Assembly: GCA_016840285.1 (NCBI GenBank)
Contig: JAEOSR010000056.1
Location: 1-64,000, forward strand
Reading direction: 5' to 3'
DNA length: 64,000 nucleotides
Origin: Candidatus Hodarchaeota archaeon
GTDB lineage: Archaea > Asgardarchaeota > Heimdallarchaeia > Hodarchaeales > Hodarchaeaceae
Below, in pieces: positions 26,664 through 35,502 of the stretch; the first letter of the stretch is position 1, and each line of letters begins with the position of its first letter. The notes beneath the pieces are model-generated. The model saw nothing but the letters and a program-made list of their open reading frames with translations. It was not told the DNA's origin and searched no databases. A program made the position numbers and the translations under genes.

Positions 26664-29630
26664 TTAAAGTTTCTCCAAACCATAGGCATCTCGAAGAACT
26701 TGAGTGGGGTGATATATATCTTTGTCAACATTAAGAAGTTGGAGCTTACATGTTGGACAGTCTGTGACTAGAACATCGATATCTTCTCTATTTGCTTCAG
26801 GATATAAACTTCTCTCAGCAATAATTTGTCCGTACTTGTAATTCTTTGATTTAAAAGCCCAAGATCCTAGCTGACCACAACACTCAGTCTTGAGAGGGAT
26901 TAGATCAATACTATCTACATTCTTCAGTAGATTAACCGAAATTCCTTTGCTTCCAGTACTGAGAAGATGACATGGTTCATGGTAGCCAAAACGAAGTTTC
27001 TTCCCCGTTGTTCCATTGAAATCAGTGTCTAAATTCCCCTCTTCTAAGAGTTTTAGGATGTAATCCGAGAAGAAATAGGTATTGTCTTTAACTACCTTTG
27101 AATCATCGTTACCAACAAGTGTATCGTGTAATTCATCCTTAAGGGTGGCGAAGCAGGAGCTGCATTGAGTTACAACATCATATCCTTGCTTTACATACTC
27201 TGCAAAGATTTTTGCGTTCTTCTCACCTTTCTTTACTGCAACCTGACCGAGTCCATTGGATAGAAGTGGAATTCCACAGCATTTTTGCTTATCTGGAACA
27301 ACTACTTCGATATTATTCTTCTCCAGAACTTGAACCTCGGCAATCGCAATATCTGTGTTTTCGGTGTAATTAGCAAAACATCCATGGAAAATTGCTACTT
27401 TTTTTGTAGGATTTTCAGGTGGTGGATTTGATTTTCGATAATTCTTGAACCACTTTTGGAAAGTTTTTCTACGGAACTTCGGGAAGTTCGCTTTGTGGTG
27501 AACCCCTCCAAAGAGTTGCATCATATACTTGTTTGGTCCCCAAAGCCCTATATTTGATAGAGGTGCGAAAGTACTTCCTAATCTAGCGATAAGCTCATAA
27601 TTACCTGCGAAATAGTGCCCTCTCGGGATTTTTCCGATATAAGGCACCTTTGATTTCTTATAGTGCATGATTTTTGCATCAAACATTACTTTGGGTATAT
27701 TTACTCCAGATGGACAGTCGACAATACACATCATACATCCCGCACAGTCTTCCAAGACCTGTCTAGCTTCTTTTGAGTATAAAACCCTATAATCTAACTG
27801 TCCTGAGATAATACCGCGCATTAAGTTTCCTCGAGCCCTTGGGGAGGCTAGTTCACCCGTACTTGTTTTTTTAGCTCTATAAATTGGACAATCTCTTTGA
27901 GGAATCAATTCAACAGTACATTTCCCACAGCCATGGCAGGATTCAATAATATCTTTGAATCCCCAGTTTTCATCCCAAACTAGATTTGTTTCCATATCTA
28001 GGGTCGAGTATTCAGCCCCAAAGCGCATGTTCTTTATTAAAAGATCCTCTTCATCTGTAATCTTTTTTCCAGGATTAAGAATTCCATTTGGATCAAATTG
28101 TGTCTTTAATTTCCTAAAAATTTCGTAAAGGTCTTCTCCGTACATATCTACGATGAAGTTGACACGATCAAGCCCATCATTGTGTTCACCAGAGACAGCG
28201 CCTCCTATACTGATAACATATGAGTTAATTTCGTCCGCTACCTCCTTTATGATTTGTAAGTCCTTTGGGTCTTTTGTATTAACAAATGGTCGCGTATGAA
28301 CAAGCCCTTTTGATGCATGTCCGTATATTGCTGCTCTTATTCCATGTTTGGGAAATACTTCCTCTCGTAATTTCGTCATATAATGGCCTAAATATTCTAG
28401 AGGAACTGTCTGATCCTCTACAAAGGCCATAATTCGACGTGGTTCACGAACTTTTTGAAGTAAGGGCACTGCATCTTTTCTGACCTTCCAAAGGTTTGTT
28501 TGTTCAACTGGGTCATCAGAAAACCTCATATCTGTTGCTAGTTTTTCTTGTTCAACGATTAACTTTCTGGTTTTTTCGACTTTTTCAGATCGGATCTTAT
28601 CATCCTGTTCGTCGAACTCGATGTAAAGAATGTTATCAACAACTTCGGGAATAAACTGCTTTAAAGAAGGGTTCATTTCAATACCAAATTCAATAACACT
28701 CTTACCAAGCATTTCAATAGCAGCTACTCCGATTTGATTTACCATTAATTCTACAGCTTTTCCTGAGTTAGCAAGAGAGTCGAAATCCATGACTACTAAG
28801 GTTTTATCTATAGGTTTATCTATATACTTCAGTTTAGCCTCTACAACGACTCCTAATGTTGCCTCAGATCCTAAAAATGCTTTTGATAAGTCAACCATCT
28901 TGTCTTTTACCATATCTCTAATGTTATAGCCACTAACATTCATCTTAACCTTGGGCCATTTTTCTGAAATAAAACCTTGTACCTCTGGATTATCTATTAA
29001 GCCGACTACTGATTTGTAAAGATTTGCTTCCAGTGTATCAGCAGAAACTTTATTTTTATATTCTTCAGAATCAATCTCGATGGGATGAGTCTTTATTTCT
29101 TCACCATTACTTAAAATAACCGTTAGTTCTTCAACAAAATCAGCCATATATCCGTACTTTGCAGCATGTGCCCCTGATGAGTTTGTTCCTATCATACCTC
29201 CAATAGAGGCATAATTTTCAGAAGAATTATCAACATATACTATCTTTCCTATCTTTGCTAGTTCATGATTTAAATTCCCACATATAACTCCTGGTTGCAC
29301 AATCGTATAAGATTCATCTTTGTTTATTTCAATAATCTGGTTCATGTACCTTCTAAAGGCAATTACAATTCCAGGTCCTAGACTTGAACCTGTTAATCCA
29401 GATCCAGCTCCTCTTGCATGGATAGGGATTCCCTTACTATTTGCGTAAGTTATTACTTCTTTTACATCTTCTTTGTTTTTGGGGTAAACTATACAAGATG
29501 GCACAATTCTATATACACTAGCATCTGTGCTAAAGAAATTACGACTGATGTCATCAATGGCAATATCTCCTTGGATCCTAGGTTTTAAATCCCTCTCAAT
29601 CGATTTTGGATCGAAAACACTCTTCAGCAT
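26664..29630 (-). CDS. FAD/Fe-S 2-hydroxyacid dehydrogenase (D-lactate dehydrogenase type), copy 2
   Basis: 988 residues, same domain order and near-identical cysteine motifs as copy 1 (CHGCGKCTVELIPQRDCP, CAGCMMCIVDCP, CCGIPLL, CSSCFATL, ECCGQLGSWA, TDCPTC). Differences include HARGAGSGLTGSSLGPG in the FAD loop and several changes in the putative substrate domain (for example SGEHNDGLDRVNF versus SGEHNEGMMRINF). The copies may therefore differ in substrate. The ATG has AAAGTGATAAAGT upstream, like copy 1. The gene is divergent from the CoA-transferase/GNAT gene, and both share the 29794-29824 element. Confidence 0.85.
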   Translation of the reverse strand: MLKSVFDPKSIERDLKPRIQGDIAIDDISRNFFSTDASVYRIVPSCIVYPKNKEDVKEVITYANSKGIPIHARGAGSGLTGSSLGPGIVIAFRRYMNQIIEINKDESYTIVQPGVICGNLNHELAKIGKIVYVDNSSENYASIGGMIGTNSSGAHAAKYGYMADFVEELTVILSNGEEIKTHPIEIDSEEYKNKVSADTLEANLYKSVVGLIDNPEVQGFISEKWPKVKMNVSGYNIRDMVKDKMVDLSKAFLGSEATLGVVVEAKLKYIDKPIDKTLVVMDFDSLANSGKAVELMVNQIGVAAIEMLGKSVIEFGIEMNPSLKQFIPEVVDNILYIEFDEQDDKIRSEKVEKTRKLIVEQEKLATDMRFSDDPVEQTNLWKVRKDAVPLLQKVREPRRIMAFVEDQTVPLEYLGHYMTKLREEVFPKHGIRAAIYGHASKGLVHTRPFVNTKDPKDLQIIKEVADEINSYVISIGGAVSGEHNDGLDRVNFIVDMYGEDLYEIFRKLKTQFDPNGILNPGKKITDEEDLLIKNMRFGAEYSTLDMETNLVWDENWGFKDIIESCHGCGKCTVELIPQRDCPIYRAKKTSTGELASPRARGNLMRGIISGQLDYRVLYSKEARQVLEDCAGCMMCIVDCPSGVNIPKVMFDAKIMHYKKSKVPYIGKIPRGHYFAGNYELIARLGSTFAPLSNIGLWGPNKYMMQLFGGVHHKANFPKFRRKTFQKWFKNYRKSNPPPENPTKKVAIFHGCFANYTENTDIAIAEVQVLEKNNIEVVVPDKQKCCGIPLLSNGLGQVAVKKGEKNAKIFAEYVKQGYDVVTQCSSCFATLKDELHDTLVGNDDSKVVKDNTYFFSDYILKLLEEGNLDTDFNGTTGKKLRFGYHEPCHLLSTGSKGISVNLLKNVDSIDLIPLKTECCGQLGSWAFKSKNYKYGQIIAERSLYPEANREDIDVLVTDCPTCKLQLLNVDKDIYHPTQVLRDAYGLEKL

Positions 29631-29793
29631 ACTTTATCACTTTCTTTCCTTTGGAAACAGTCATAGAATTCTTATCATTGGTTTTGTAACAGTTTTAAAC
29701 TTCGCTTAAAAACTCTAACGCTCAGAATAAAGGAGTTTACCATTAACTATTGTTAAAAAAAGCCTTCCCTTAAAATGGTAATTATTAAATGAT

Positions 29794-29824
29794 GTAGTTA
29801 TGAAATAATTGAATTATATCCGAA
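29794..29824. repeat. Second copy of the 31-base conserved element with 13-bp palindrome
   Basis: Identical over 31 bases to 26291-26321. It lies 164 bases upstream of dehydrogenase copy 2 and 130 bases upstream of the divergent CoA-transferase/GNAT start, so one bound regulator could act on both genes. The palindrome core is ATAATTGAATTAT. Confidence 0.55.
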
Positions 29825-29923
29825 AAAAAGAATAGGTAAGCCCAAATAAAATTCTTGAAAAATATATCGATACAAGATATAATTTTATTAAAAACCAGAC
29901 AATATATTTTTTCAAGGTGGTTT

Positions 29924-31846
29924 TTGCTGTATCAACCAATTGAAGCAGATGAAGCTAAAATAACTACGCCTGATTCAGCGCTTTCTCATATAAAGCCTGG
30001 AGATCGAATCTTCGTTGGAACAGGATGTGCCCAACCTCGGTTTTTGATCCTTCATCTCTCAAACATGGAGACTCGTACCGAGGATAATGAGATTTATCAT
30101 GTAATTTCCTATGGTTCAGCTCCTTATGTCAAAGAACAGTATATAAAACGATTTCGCTATAATAGTTTCTTTATTACCGATAACATTAGAGGAGCAGTAA
30201 GAACAGGAAGAGCTGATTACACTCCGGTATCCTCTAGGAAGCTCCCAGAGTTATTTCGAAAACGACTTCTTCCTATCGATGTTGCCTTAATTCAGACTTC
30301 TATGCCAAATGATTCAGGGTATGTCAGTTTAGGAATTAGTGTTGATATCACTAAGTCAGCTGTTGAAAATGCTCAGTTAGTGATCGCAGAAATAAATCCT
30401 GAAATGCCTGTGACACATGGTGATAGTTTAATTCATGTATCCGAAATTAATTATATGGTAGAGAACCGTGCACCACTGCAAGAATGGATTCCCCCTCGAA
30501 CAACCCCTCAAATAGAGCGCGTTGCAAGAAATGTTGCTACATTAATAGAGGATGGCTCAACGCTCCACTTTGGTATTGGTAATGTACCTAGTGCTGTTCC
30601 AAAATACCTTTTAAAGCGAAAAAACTTAGGAATCCATTCTGAATTAATTACAGATTCCATCTTAGATTTGGTAGAGTCTGGGGTGGTGACAAATTCAGAG
30701 AAAATCCTTCATAAAGGAGAAACCATATCAGCTTTTTGTTTAGGGACTCAAAGATTGTACAGGACGATCAACAATAATCCAAATTACAAGTTTTTTTCTT
30801 CAGAGTACGTTTTAGATCCAGATGTAATCTCCAAGAACCCTAAAATGGTGACAGTAAATTCTGCTATGGAAATTGATTTAACTGGTCAAGTGGCAGCTGA
30901 CAGTCTGGGTCATTATCTTTACAGCGGTATAGGGGGAGCTGTGGATTTACATAGGGGGGCCTTAAGATCAGAAGGTGGGAAAGTCATTATTACGTTACCA
31001 TCTACATCTAGAGACGAGGAGAAATCTCGAATTGTGCCCCATTTATCACCAGGGGCAGGTGTTGCCATCACACGAGCTGATATTGAGTATGTAGTTACTG
31101 AATATGGGATTGCATATCTTCATGGAGCTACTCTCAGAGAACGTGTTCTTGCTATGATTGAACTGGCACATCCCAAGTTTCGAAAAGAACTATTAGAAAA
31201 AGCAAAGGAATACGGCTATTGTTATCAAGATCAGATTTACAATGATCCCCCAGATATTATGTTATACCCTCTAGATTGTCAAGAATACTTTAAGTTAAAA
31301 CACGGACCCTTGGTTCGGATCAGACCAATTTTAACGAGTGATGAAAATAAGCTGAGAACTTTTTTCTATTCTCTATCCGATCAAAGTAGGTATTCAAGAT
31401 ATTTTAGCGCAATTAGAGCTTTACCCCATGAAAAAGCACAGAAAGAAGCAAATATTGATTTTTCTAGGGATATGGGAATAGCTGCCTTCCTAGGGCCAAT
31501 ATCTACTGAACAGATAATTGGAACAGGTCATTTCTATATTTTATATGATAATCAAACTGCAGAGATTTCTCTGCTTGTCCATGAAAAATATCGAAATAAG
31601 GGACTTGCTAGATATTTCCTTGAATATCTTACGAAACGTGCCGTTGAACGAGGTGTAACTCGTTTTGTGACAGAGTTGATTATGGGTAACCGTGCTGCTA
31701 TTCACTTGTTGAAATCCTTTGCCCAAAGTGGATTAGCAAAAAATGCAAGAATTGAAAGAGCTGATGAAGTTACTATCCTCAATTGGGAGGTTCCAGAGTT
31801 TCCTGATCATATGGAACAAAAATCCCTAAGATATCTATTCGAATAA
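29924..31846 (+). CDS. Acetyl-CoA hydrolase/CoA-transferase fused to a GNAT acetyltransferase
   Basis: About 640 residues. Residues ~1-450 are an acetyl-CoA hydrolase/4-hydroxybutyrate CoA-transferase domain (SHIKPGDRIFVGTGCAQP, LHFGIGNVPSAV, YSGIGGAVDLHRGA, VVTEYGIAYLHG). Residues ~465-625 are a GNAT fold with the acetyl-CoA loop EKYRNKGLARYFLEYL. The GNAT part may acetylate a protein lysine or regulate the CoA-transferase; this fusion type is known in bacteria. AAGGTGG at 29914-29920 points to TTG 29924 or CTG 29927 as the start. The frame is open from TTG 29855. The substrate acid is unknown. Confidence 0.8.
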   Translation: MLYQPIEADEAKITTPDSALSHIKPGDRIFVGTGCAQPRFLILHLSNMETRTEDNEIYHVISYGSAPYVKEQYIKRFRYNSFFITDNIRGAVRTGRADYTPVSSRKLPELFRKRLLPIDVALIQTSMPNDSGYVSLGISVDITKSAVENAQLVIAEINPEMPVTHGDSLIHVSEINYMVENRAPLQEWIPPRTTPQIERVARNVATLIEDGSTLHFGIGNVPSAVPKYLLKRKNLGIHSELITDSILDLVESGVVTNSEKILHKGETISAFCLGTQRLYRTINNNPNYKFFSSEYVLDPDVISKNPKMVTVNSAMEIDLTGQVAADSLGHYLYSGIGGAVDLHRGALRSEGGKVIITLPSTSRDEEKSRIVPHLSPGAGVAITRADIEYVVTEYGIAYLHGATLRERVLAMIELAHPKFRKELLEKAKEYGYCYQDQIYNDPPDIMLYPLDCQEYFKLKHGPLVRIRPILTSDENKLRTFFYSLSDQSRYSRYFSAIRALPHEKAQKEANIDFSRDMGIAAFLGPISTEQIIGTGHFYILYDNQTAEISLLVHEKYRNKGLARYFLEYLTKRAVERGVTRFVTELIMGNRAAIHLLKSFAQSGLAKNARIERADEVTILNWEVPEFPDHMEQKSLRYLFE

Positions 31847-31854
31847 AGAATGAT

Positions 31855-32814
31855 TCATGCTAAAATGAATGCTAATGCCATCATGATACCAAAAGTAAAA
31901 TGAGTAAGAATCGACATAGCATTAGCAGGTTGTAACTCTTTAATCAGCTTGTAATTTTTTGCTGCTGTTAATATAGCTTTAGTTGCCAAAGGGAGAGTGA
32001 TAAAAGGCAACAACAAGAAAAGAGGAAATATTGTACCAATTATACCTATGGGAAGAAAAGCATAGGCTAAAACCATTCCTGTTAAATAGATTTTAATTCC
32101 TGAATCTTTTCCTAAAACAACAACCAGAGTATTTTTACCTGCTTCTTGATCTGCTTCCTTATCCTGAAATTCATTAAGAAAAAGAACCATAGCGATTAGG
32201 ATAGCAATTGGAATTGATGCAACCAAGCATAATCCCCAGTTAATGTACCCTAATTGGATGAAATAGGCACTTAACACTCCAAGAGGCCCGAAACCAACGA
32301 AGACAGAAATCTCTCCGAGTCCTCGATAACTAAGTTGAACAGGAAGTGCTGTATAAAACAGACCTAACAATACTGCAGTAGCTAAGAATAATAATAACAT
32401 AAATCCTCCTGTATTAACGATAATAAAGAGAGCAGTCACAATACCAACCAGATAACATATCATTGATGCGATCAGAATCTGACGTGGGGCCAGTACATTA
32501 TTCTGAATCATTCGTGAGCCACCATTGAAAGGGGAAAAATTCTGATTCAGGTCATCCGTGGGTTGATCAAAATAATCATTTGCTAGATTGGTACCAGCAT
32601 GAATGGCTACACCTGCAAGGAGAGTTAAAAATCCTAAAAGTGGATCAAAAATTCGTGCATCATACCAAGCGATTGCCATTCCAAGTACAAGGGGAACAAC
32701 TGAAGCTGTGAAAAAGGGCGCTCGGAGAGCTTGAATCCAAATAATAATACGACCCATAAGAGAATGATTTAACTGGGTTTTTACTGTTTCTATATTGAGA
32801 GTAAGATCACTCAT
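31855..32814 (-). CDS. menA: MenA-like UbiA-family prenyltransferase
   Basis: 319 residues with about eight membrane segments. The first aspartate-rich prenyl-diphosphate site is NLANDYFDQPTDD and the second is DKEADQEAGKNTLVVVLG. Their spacing and the GKxTL following the second motif fit 1,4-dihydroxy-2-naphthoate polyprenyltransferases, which make demethylmenaquinone. Other archaeal UbiA enzymes (lipid or heme pathways) are possible. I use the ATG at 32814 with an upstream AGGAG. An extra 43 residues open to 32943 look non-coding and would overlap the next gene. Menaquinone would serve the SDH complex encoded ~16 kb away. Confidence 0.75.
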   Translation of the reverse strand: MSDLTLNIETVKTQLNHSLMGRIIIWIQALRAPFFTASVVPLVLGMAIAWYDARIFDPLLGFLTLLAGVAIHAGTNLANDYFDQPTDDLNQNFSPFNGGSRMIQNNVLAPRQILIASMICYLVGIVTALFIIVNTGGFMLLLFLATAVLLGLFYTALPVQLSYRGLGEISVFVGFGPLGVLSAYFIQLGYINWGLCLVASIPIAILIAMVLFLNEFQDKEADQEAGKNTLVVVLGKDSGIKIYLTGMVLAYAFLPIGIIGTIFPLFLLLPFITLPLATKAILTAAKNYKLIKELQPANAMSILTHFTFGIMMALAFILA

Positions 32815-32936
32815 GCTTTCAAAGTCTCCTAGTGAGATTATTGATAAAATAGATTCCATGCAGGAATTTAAGAGATGACTTGATAACTCCTCGTTTGCAA
32901 CGTTTACAAAGTTTACTTGAAATGAGAGATTTTTAA

Positions 32937-33146
32937 ATGCCACGAACTACCGTATTATCCATAAGAATCAATAAATCTACTAGGGAGATTCTTGAAAAAA
33001 ATGCTAAGATTTTGAACCTCAAAATTAGTGTCTTAGCAGCAAGAGTTCTTGAGGAGAGGACCGAATCATGGGCAAAAGAATATGCTGAAAGAATATACCA
33101 CGAGTTAGGACTTAATGAAAAGAATTTAGAGGGTTATTATCAATGA
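32937..33146 (+). CDS. Small ribbon-helix-helix protein
   Basis: 69 residues. The basic strand MPRTTVLSIRINKSTREILEKNAK and the helix pair after it match the ribbon-helix-helix fold of antitoxin-like and transcription regulators. The acidic/aromatic tail (SWAKEYAERIYHEL) may bind a partner. Its TGA stop overlaps the ATG of the next membrane-protein gene (ATGA), so the two are translationally coupled. No ribosome-binding site is seen; it may be leaderless. No toxin family is recognisable next to it. Confidence 0.65.
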   Translation: MPRTTVLSIRINKSTREILEKNAKILNLKISVLAARVLEERTESWAKEYAERIYHELGLNEKNLEGYYQ

Positions 33147-33922
33147 ATGGATGGCTAGAACTCTTAATTCTTCCTTTACCTTTAGTACTTACAGCTAGTC
33201 TAGCTTTTCTAAATTTCTTAGTCTTTTTTAGAAATTATCGTCAGAAAGAAGAAATAATAATGGTTCATATTGCCATAACATTTCTTTTCGGAGCTGTAAT
33301 CTTCATACTCTTATTTATGGCAGTTCTCCTTCCCCAATCTTTTCAGCTCCAAGTCTTCTTAATTACAAACATATTCGTTTGGTTATTATTTCTTGAAGTA
33401 GGGAACTCTTATCTCTCAGCATTTCTCAATCGGTCAAGAGAAATAGAACGATATTTGATACCAGTATTTGGCGCGGCCATTGGATCAGCTGCATTAGTTG
33501 CTATTAAACCAGATATTTATCTATTGGAAATTACTTTGAACATAGAACTTTTAGTATACTTTATGGCTATAATTTCTCTTTTATACATTTTTATCAGAGC
33601 AATTGTGCGTATAAACTCCGTACTTGATCAATTTGATGGTGAAGAACTCAAACTTTTAGAATTAACACAGTTGATTTTTCTCTTAGGAACCTGCTGTGCA
33701 GGATTTACTTTCTTTACATGTTTTTCTTGGATCGTAATCAAGGGAGTACATAATTTATCTTTAGATATAGTAACTTGGGAATTGATAGACTGGATAACAT
33801 ATCTTAATTTACCGATGTACGCGGGAATTTTACTTGGAGCCTTACTCCGATCTTTAAAAATAGATTTTGAACAGATTGATGTTCCAACGATTCTTAATGT
33901 ACTTGACTCACCTCAAGAGTAA
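33143..33922 (+). CDS. Seven-helix membrane protein of unknown function
   Basis: 259 residues with about seven hydrophobic segments (roughly 5-27, 40-62, 68-92, 103-123, 132-155, 174-198 and 220-238). The C-terminal tail is short and acidic (DVPTILNVLDSPQE). The layout is like 7TM sensor domains such as HisKA-associated 7TM modules, but no kinase or output domain is attached. It overlaps the upstream small RHH gene by four bases. The RHH/membrane pair may be a sensor-regulator unit; this is inference from the coupling only. Confidence 0.6.
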   Translation: MNGWLELLILPLPLVLTASLAFLNFLVFFRNYRQKEEIIMVHIAITFLFGAVIFILLFMAVLLPQSFQLQVFLITNIFVWLLFLEVGNSYLSAFLNRSREIERYLIPVFGAAIGSAALVAIKPDIYLLEITLNIELLVYFMAIISLLYIFIRAIVRINSVLDQFDGEELKLLELTQLIFLLGTCCAGFTFFTCFSWIVIKGVHNLSLDIVTWELIDWITYLNLPMYAGILLGALLRSLKIDFEQIDVPTILNVLDSPQE

Positions 33923-33953
33923 TATCTCCCTATGTGCTTTTTGTTGTATTTCT

Positions 33954-33981
33954 GAAAATTTAAAACAGAAAATTTAAACCA
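33954..33981. repeat. Direct repeat upstream of hypC
   Basis: GAAAATTTAAA occurs at 33954-33964 and again at 33968-33978, a 14-base period, about 55 bases before the hypC ATG. It may be a promoter element or protein-binding site. Nothing else is seen in this gap. Confidence 0.25.
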
Positions 33982-34031
33982 TAAGAATGAGATCATTCAC
34001 ATGATTAAATAAAGGGTTGTAATAGCTTAAG

Positions 34032-34295
34032 ATGTGTCTAGCAATTCCTGCGCAGGTTAAGAAATTTATTGACGACAATTTCATCGTTGCTGATTTTGGA
34101 AAGGGAGTTAGTCGTGAAGTTAGTATTGCACTAATGCCTGAAGAGGTAAAGGTAGGGGATTGGATTTTAATTCATACTGGATATGCTGTTTCCAAAATGG
34201 AGCCAGAAGAAGCAAAAGAAACCCTAGAGATGTGGGAGGAAATTTGGAGGCTTGAGGAAGAGGAAAAGGAAAAATCATCAATAAGCGGTTCATAA
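34032..34295 (+). CDS. hypC: Hydrogenase assembly chaperone HypC/HupF
   Basis: 87 residues. The family hallmark MCLAIPA at the N terminus is present; after methionine removal its cysteine binds the iron-cyanide carrier. VADFGKGVSREVSIALMPEEVKVGDWILIHTGYAVSKMEPEEAKETLEMWEEI follows the family closely. It carries the Fe(CN)2CO unit with HypD to the large subunit of [NiFe]-hydrogenase. It converges on hypE with a 9-base gap. No hydrogenase, hypD, hypF, hypA or hypB is in the window, so the target must be encoded elsewhere. Confidence 0.93.
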   Translation: MCLAIPAQVKKFIDDNFIVADFGKGVSREVSIALMPEEVKVGDWILIHTGYAVSKMEPEEAKETLEMWEEIWRLEEEEKEKSSISGS

Positions 34296-34304
34296 TTGAT
34301 CTAA

Positions 34305-35351
34305 TCAACATACTCGGGGAATTGGTTCCCCAACTGGCTTGTCGAGAATTCTATGACCCCCAATGGCAGTTTTCATGAACACTTTTCCTACTCTTTCTTT
34401 TCGTGCCTCACCAATTATTGCTGCATCTTGACCTAACGGGGAGGATTTTAATATTTGAAGCACTTCATTCGCATCATCAGGATTGACTGCAATAATTGCT
34501 TTCCCCTCACAGGAGACATTCAAAGGATCAATACCAAAGATTTCTGATACGACTCTGACTTCTTCAGAAATAGGTATCTGACTCTCATTGATCCAGATAG
34601 AAACTGATGATTTATCAGCCCATTCTGCTAAAACTGCTGTCAATCCTCCTCGTGTTGGGTCTTTCATGGCATGAACACGATATTTCAGGATAGGTAAGAT
34701 CAGTGGACTCAATGCAGCTACATCTGATCCAAGGGTAGTCTCAAGCTCAATTCCTTCCCGACTGACCAACATCGCAAATCCATGATCTCCTAATGTGCCT
34801 GTAGTAATTATTTTGTCGCCTGGTTGTATTAACCTATCCATAATTCGTTTTCCTGCGGGAAGAATTCCGACTCCAGTTGTATTAATGAAAATTTCTGCTT
34901 CAACCATTGTACTTTGAGGTAAGACCTTCGTATCCCCCGCAATGATACCAATATCATGTTCTGCAGTTATTTCTGATATCGTATCAATAATAGTCGCTAA
35001 CTGTGAAAATTGAAAACCTTCCTTAATGATTAAGGCTAATGTAATCGCGATGGGTTTTGCTCCCATCATTAATAGATCATTTATTGTTCCTGCTGCTGCC
35101 AATGTCCCGATATTGCCACCTCGAAAGAACAAAGGAGAAACAGTATATGAATCTGTGGTAATAACTAAGTCTTTAGATGGAACATCAAACGGGATAATGG
35201 CTCCATCATCATAAGATTCGACCCCAACACCTCCCAAGATTTTTTTAATTTTTATTCTTTCCGTAATAAAATCTAGCAAAATATCCATCTTTTTCCCCCC
35301 CTGTCCCATGTCCAATTCGACGATTCTGTCATTAATTGTTTTTTTAGCCAT
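34305..35351 (-). CDS. hypE: Hydrogenase maturation protein HypE
   Basis: 348 residues of the PurM/AIR-synthase fold. GVGVESYDDGAIIPF and VITTDSYTVSP form the nucleotide-binding start, and MKDPTRGGLTAVLAEWA is the conserved loop. The protein ends in IPRVC, whose terminal cysteine is carbamoylated by HypF and dehydrated to thiocyanate, the cyanide source for the hydrogenase iron. The ATG at 35351 is preceded by AGGTGTGAAG. GTG 35363 falls in that site. The gene converges with hypC. Confidence 0.93.
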   Translation of the reverse strand: MAKKTINDRIVELDMGQGGKKMDILLDFITERIKIKKILGGVGVESYDDGAIIPFDVPSKDLVITTDSYTVSPLFFRGGNIGTLAAAGTINDLLMMGAKPIAITLALIIKEGFQFSQLATIIDTISEITAEHDIGIIAGDTKVLPQSTMVEAEIFINTTGVGILPAGKRIMDRLIQPGDKIITTGTLGDHGFAMLVSREGIELETTLGSDVAALSPLILPILKYRVHAMKDPTRGGLTAVLAEWADKSSVSIWINESQIPISEEVRVVSEIFGIDPLNVSCEGKAIIAVNPDDANEVLQILKSSPLGQDAAIIGEARKERVGKVFMKTAIGGHRILDKPVGEPIPRVC

Positions 35352-35502
35352 GATTTTCTTCACACCTATTGATTGTGATGTGAAACTGAAAACTAATTTC
35401 TATTTTAAACCACCTCTAAGGTATAATTATCTAATTTTCGTCAAAAAGAAAACCACTTTTAATAAAACACTTAAAGTCAAAAAAAAAGGAAATTGAGGCC
35501 AA

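Noticed and set aside
34316..34331. GGGGAA-TTGG-TTCCCC hairpin between hypC and hypE
   Set aside because: It lies inside the 3' coding end of hypE (the family-typical IPRVC tail region) and has no T-run, so a terminator role is not supported.
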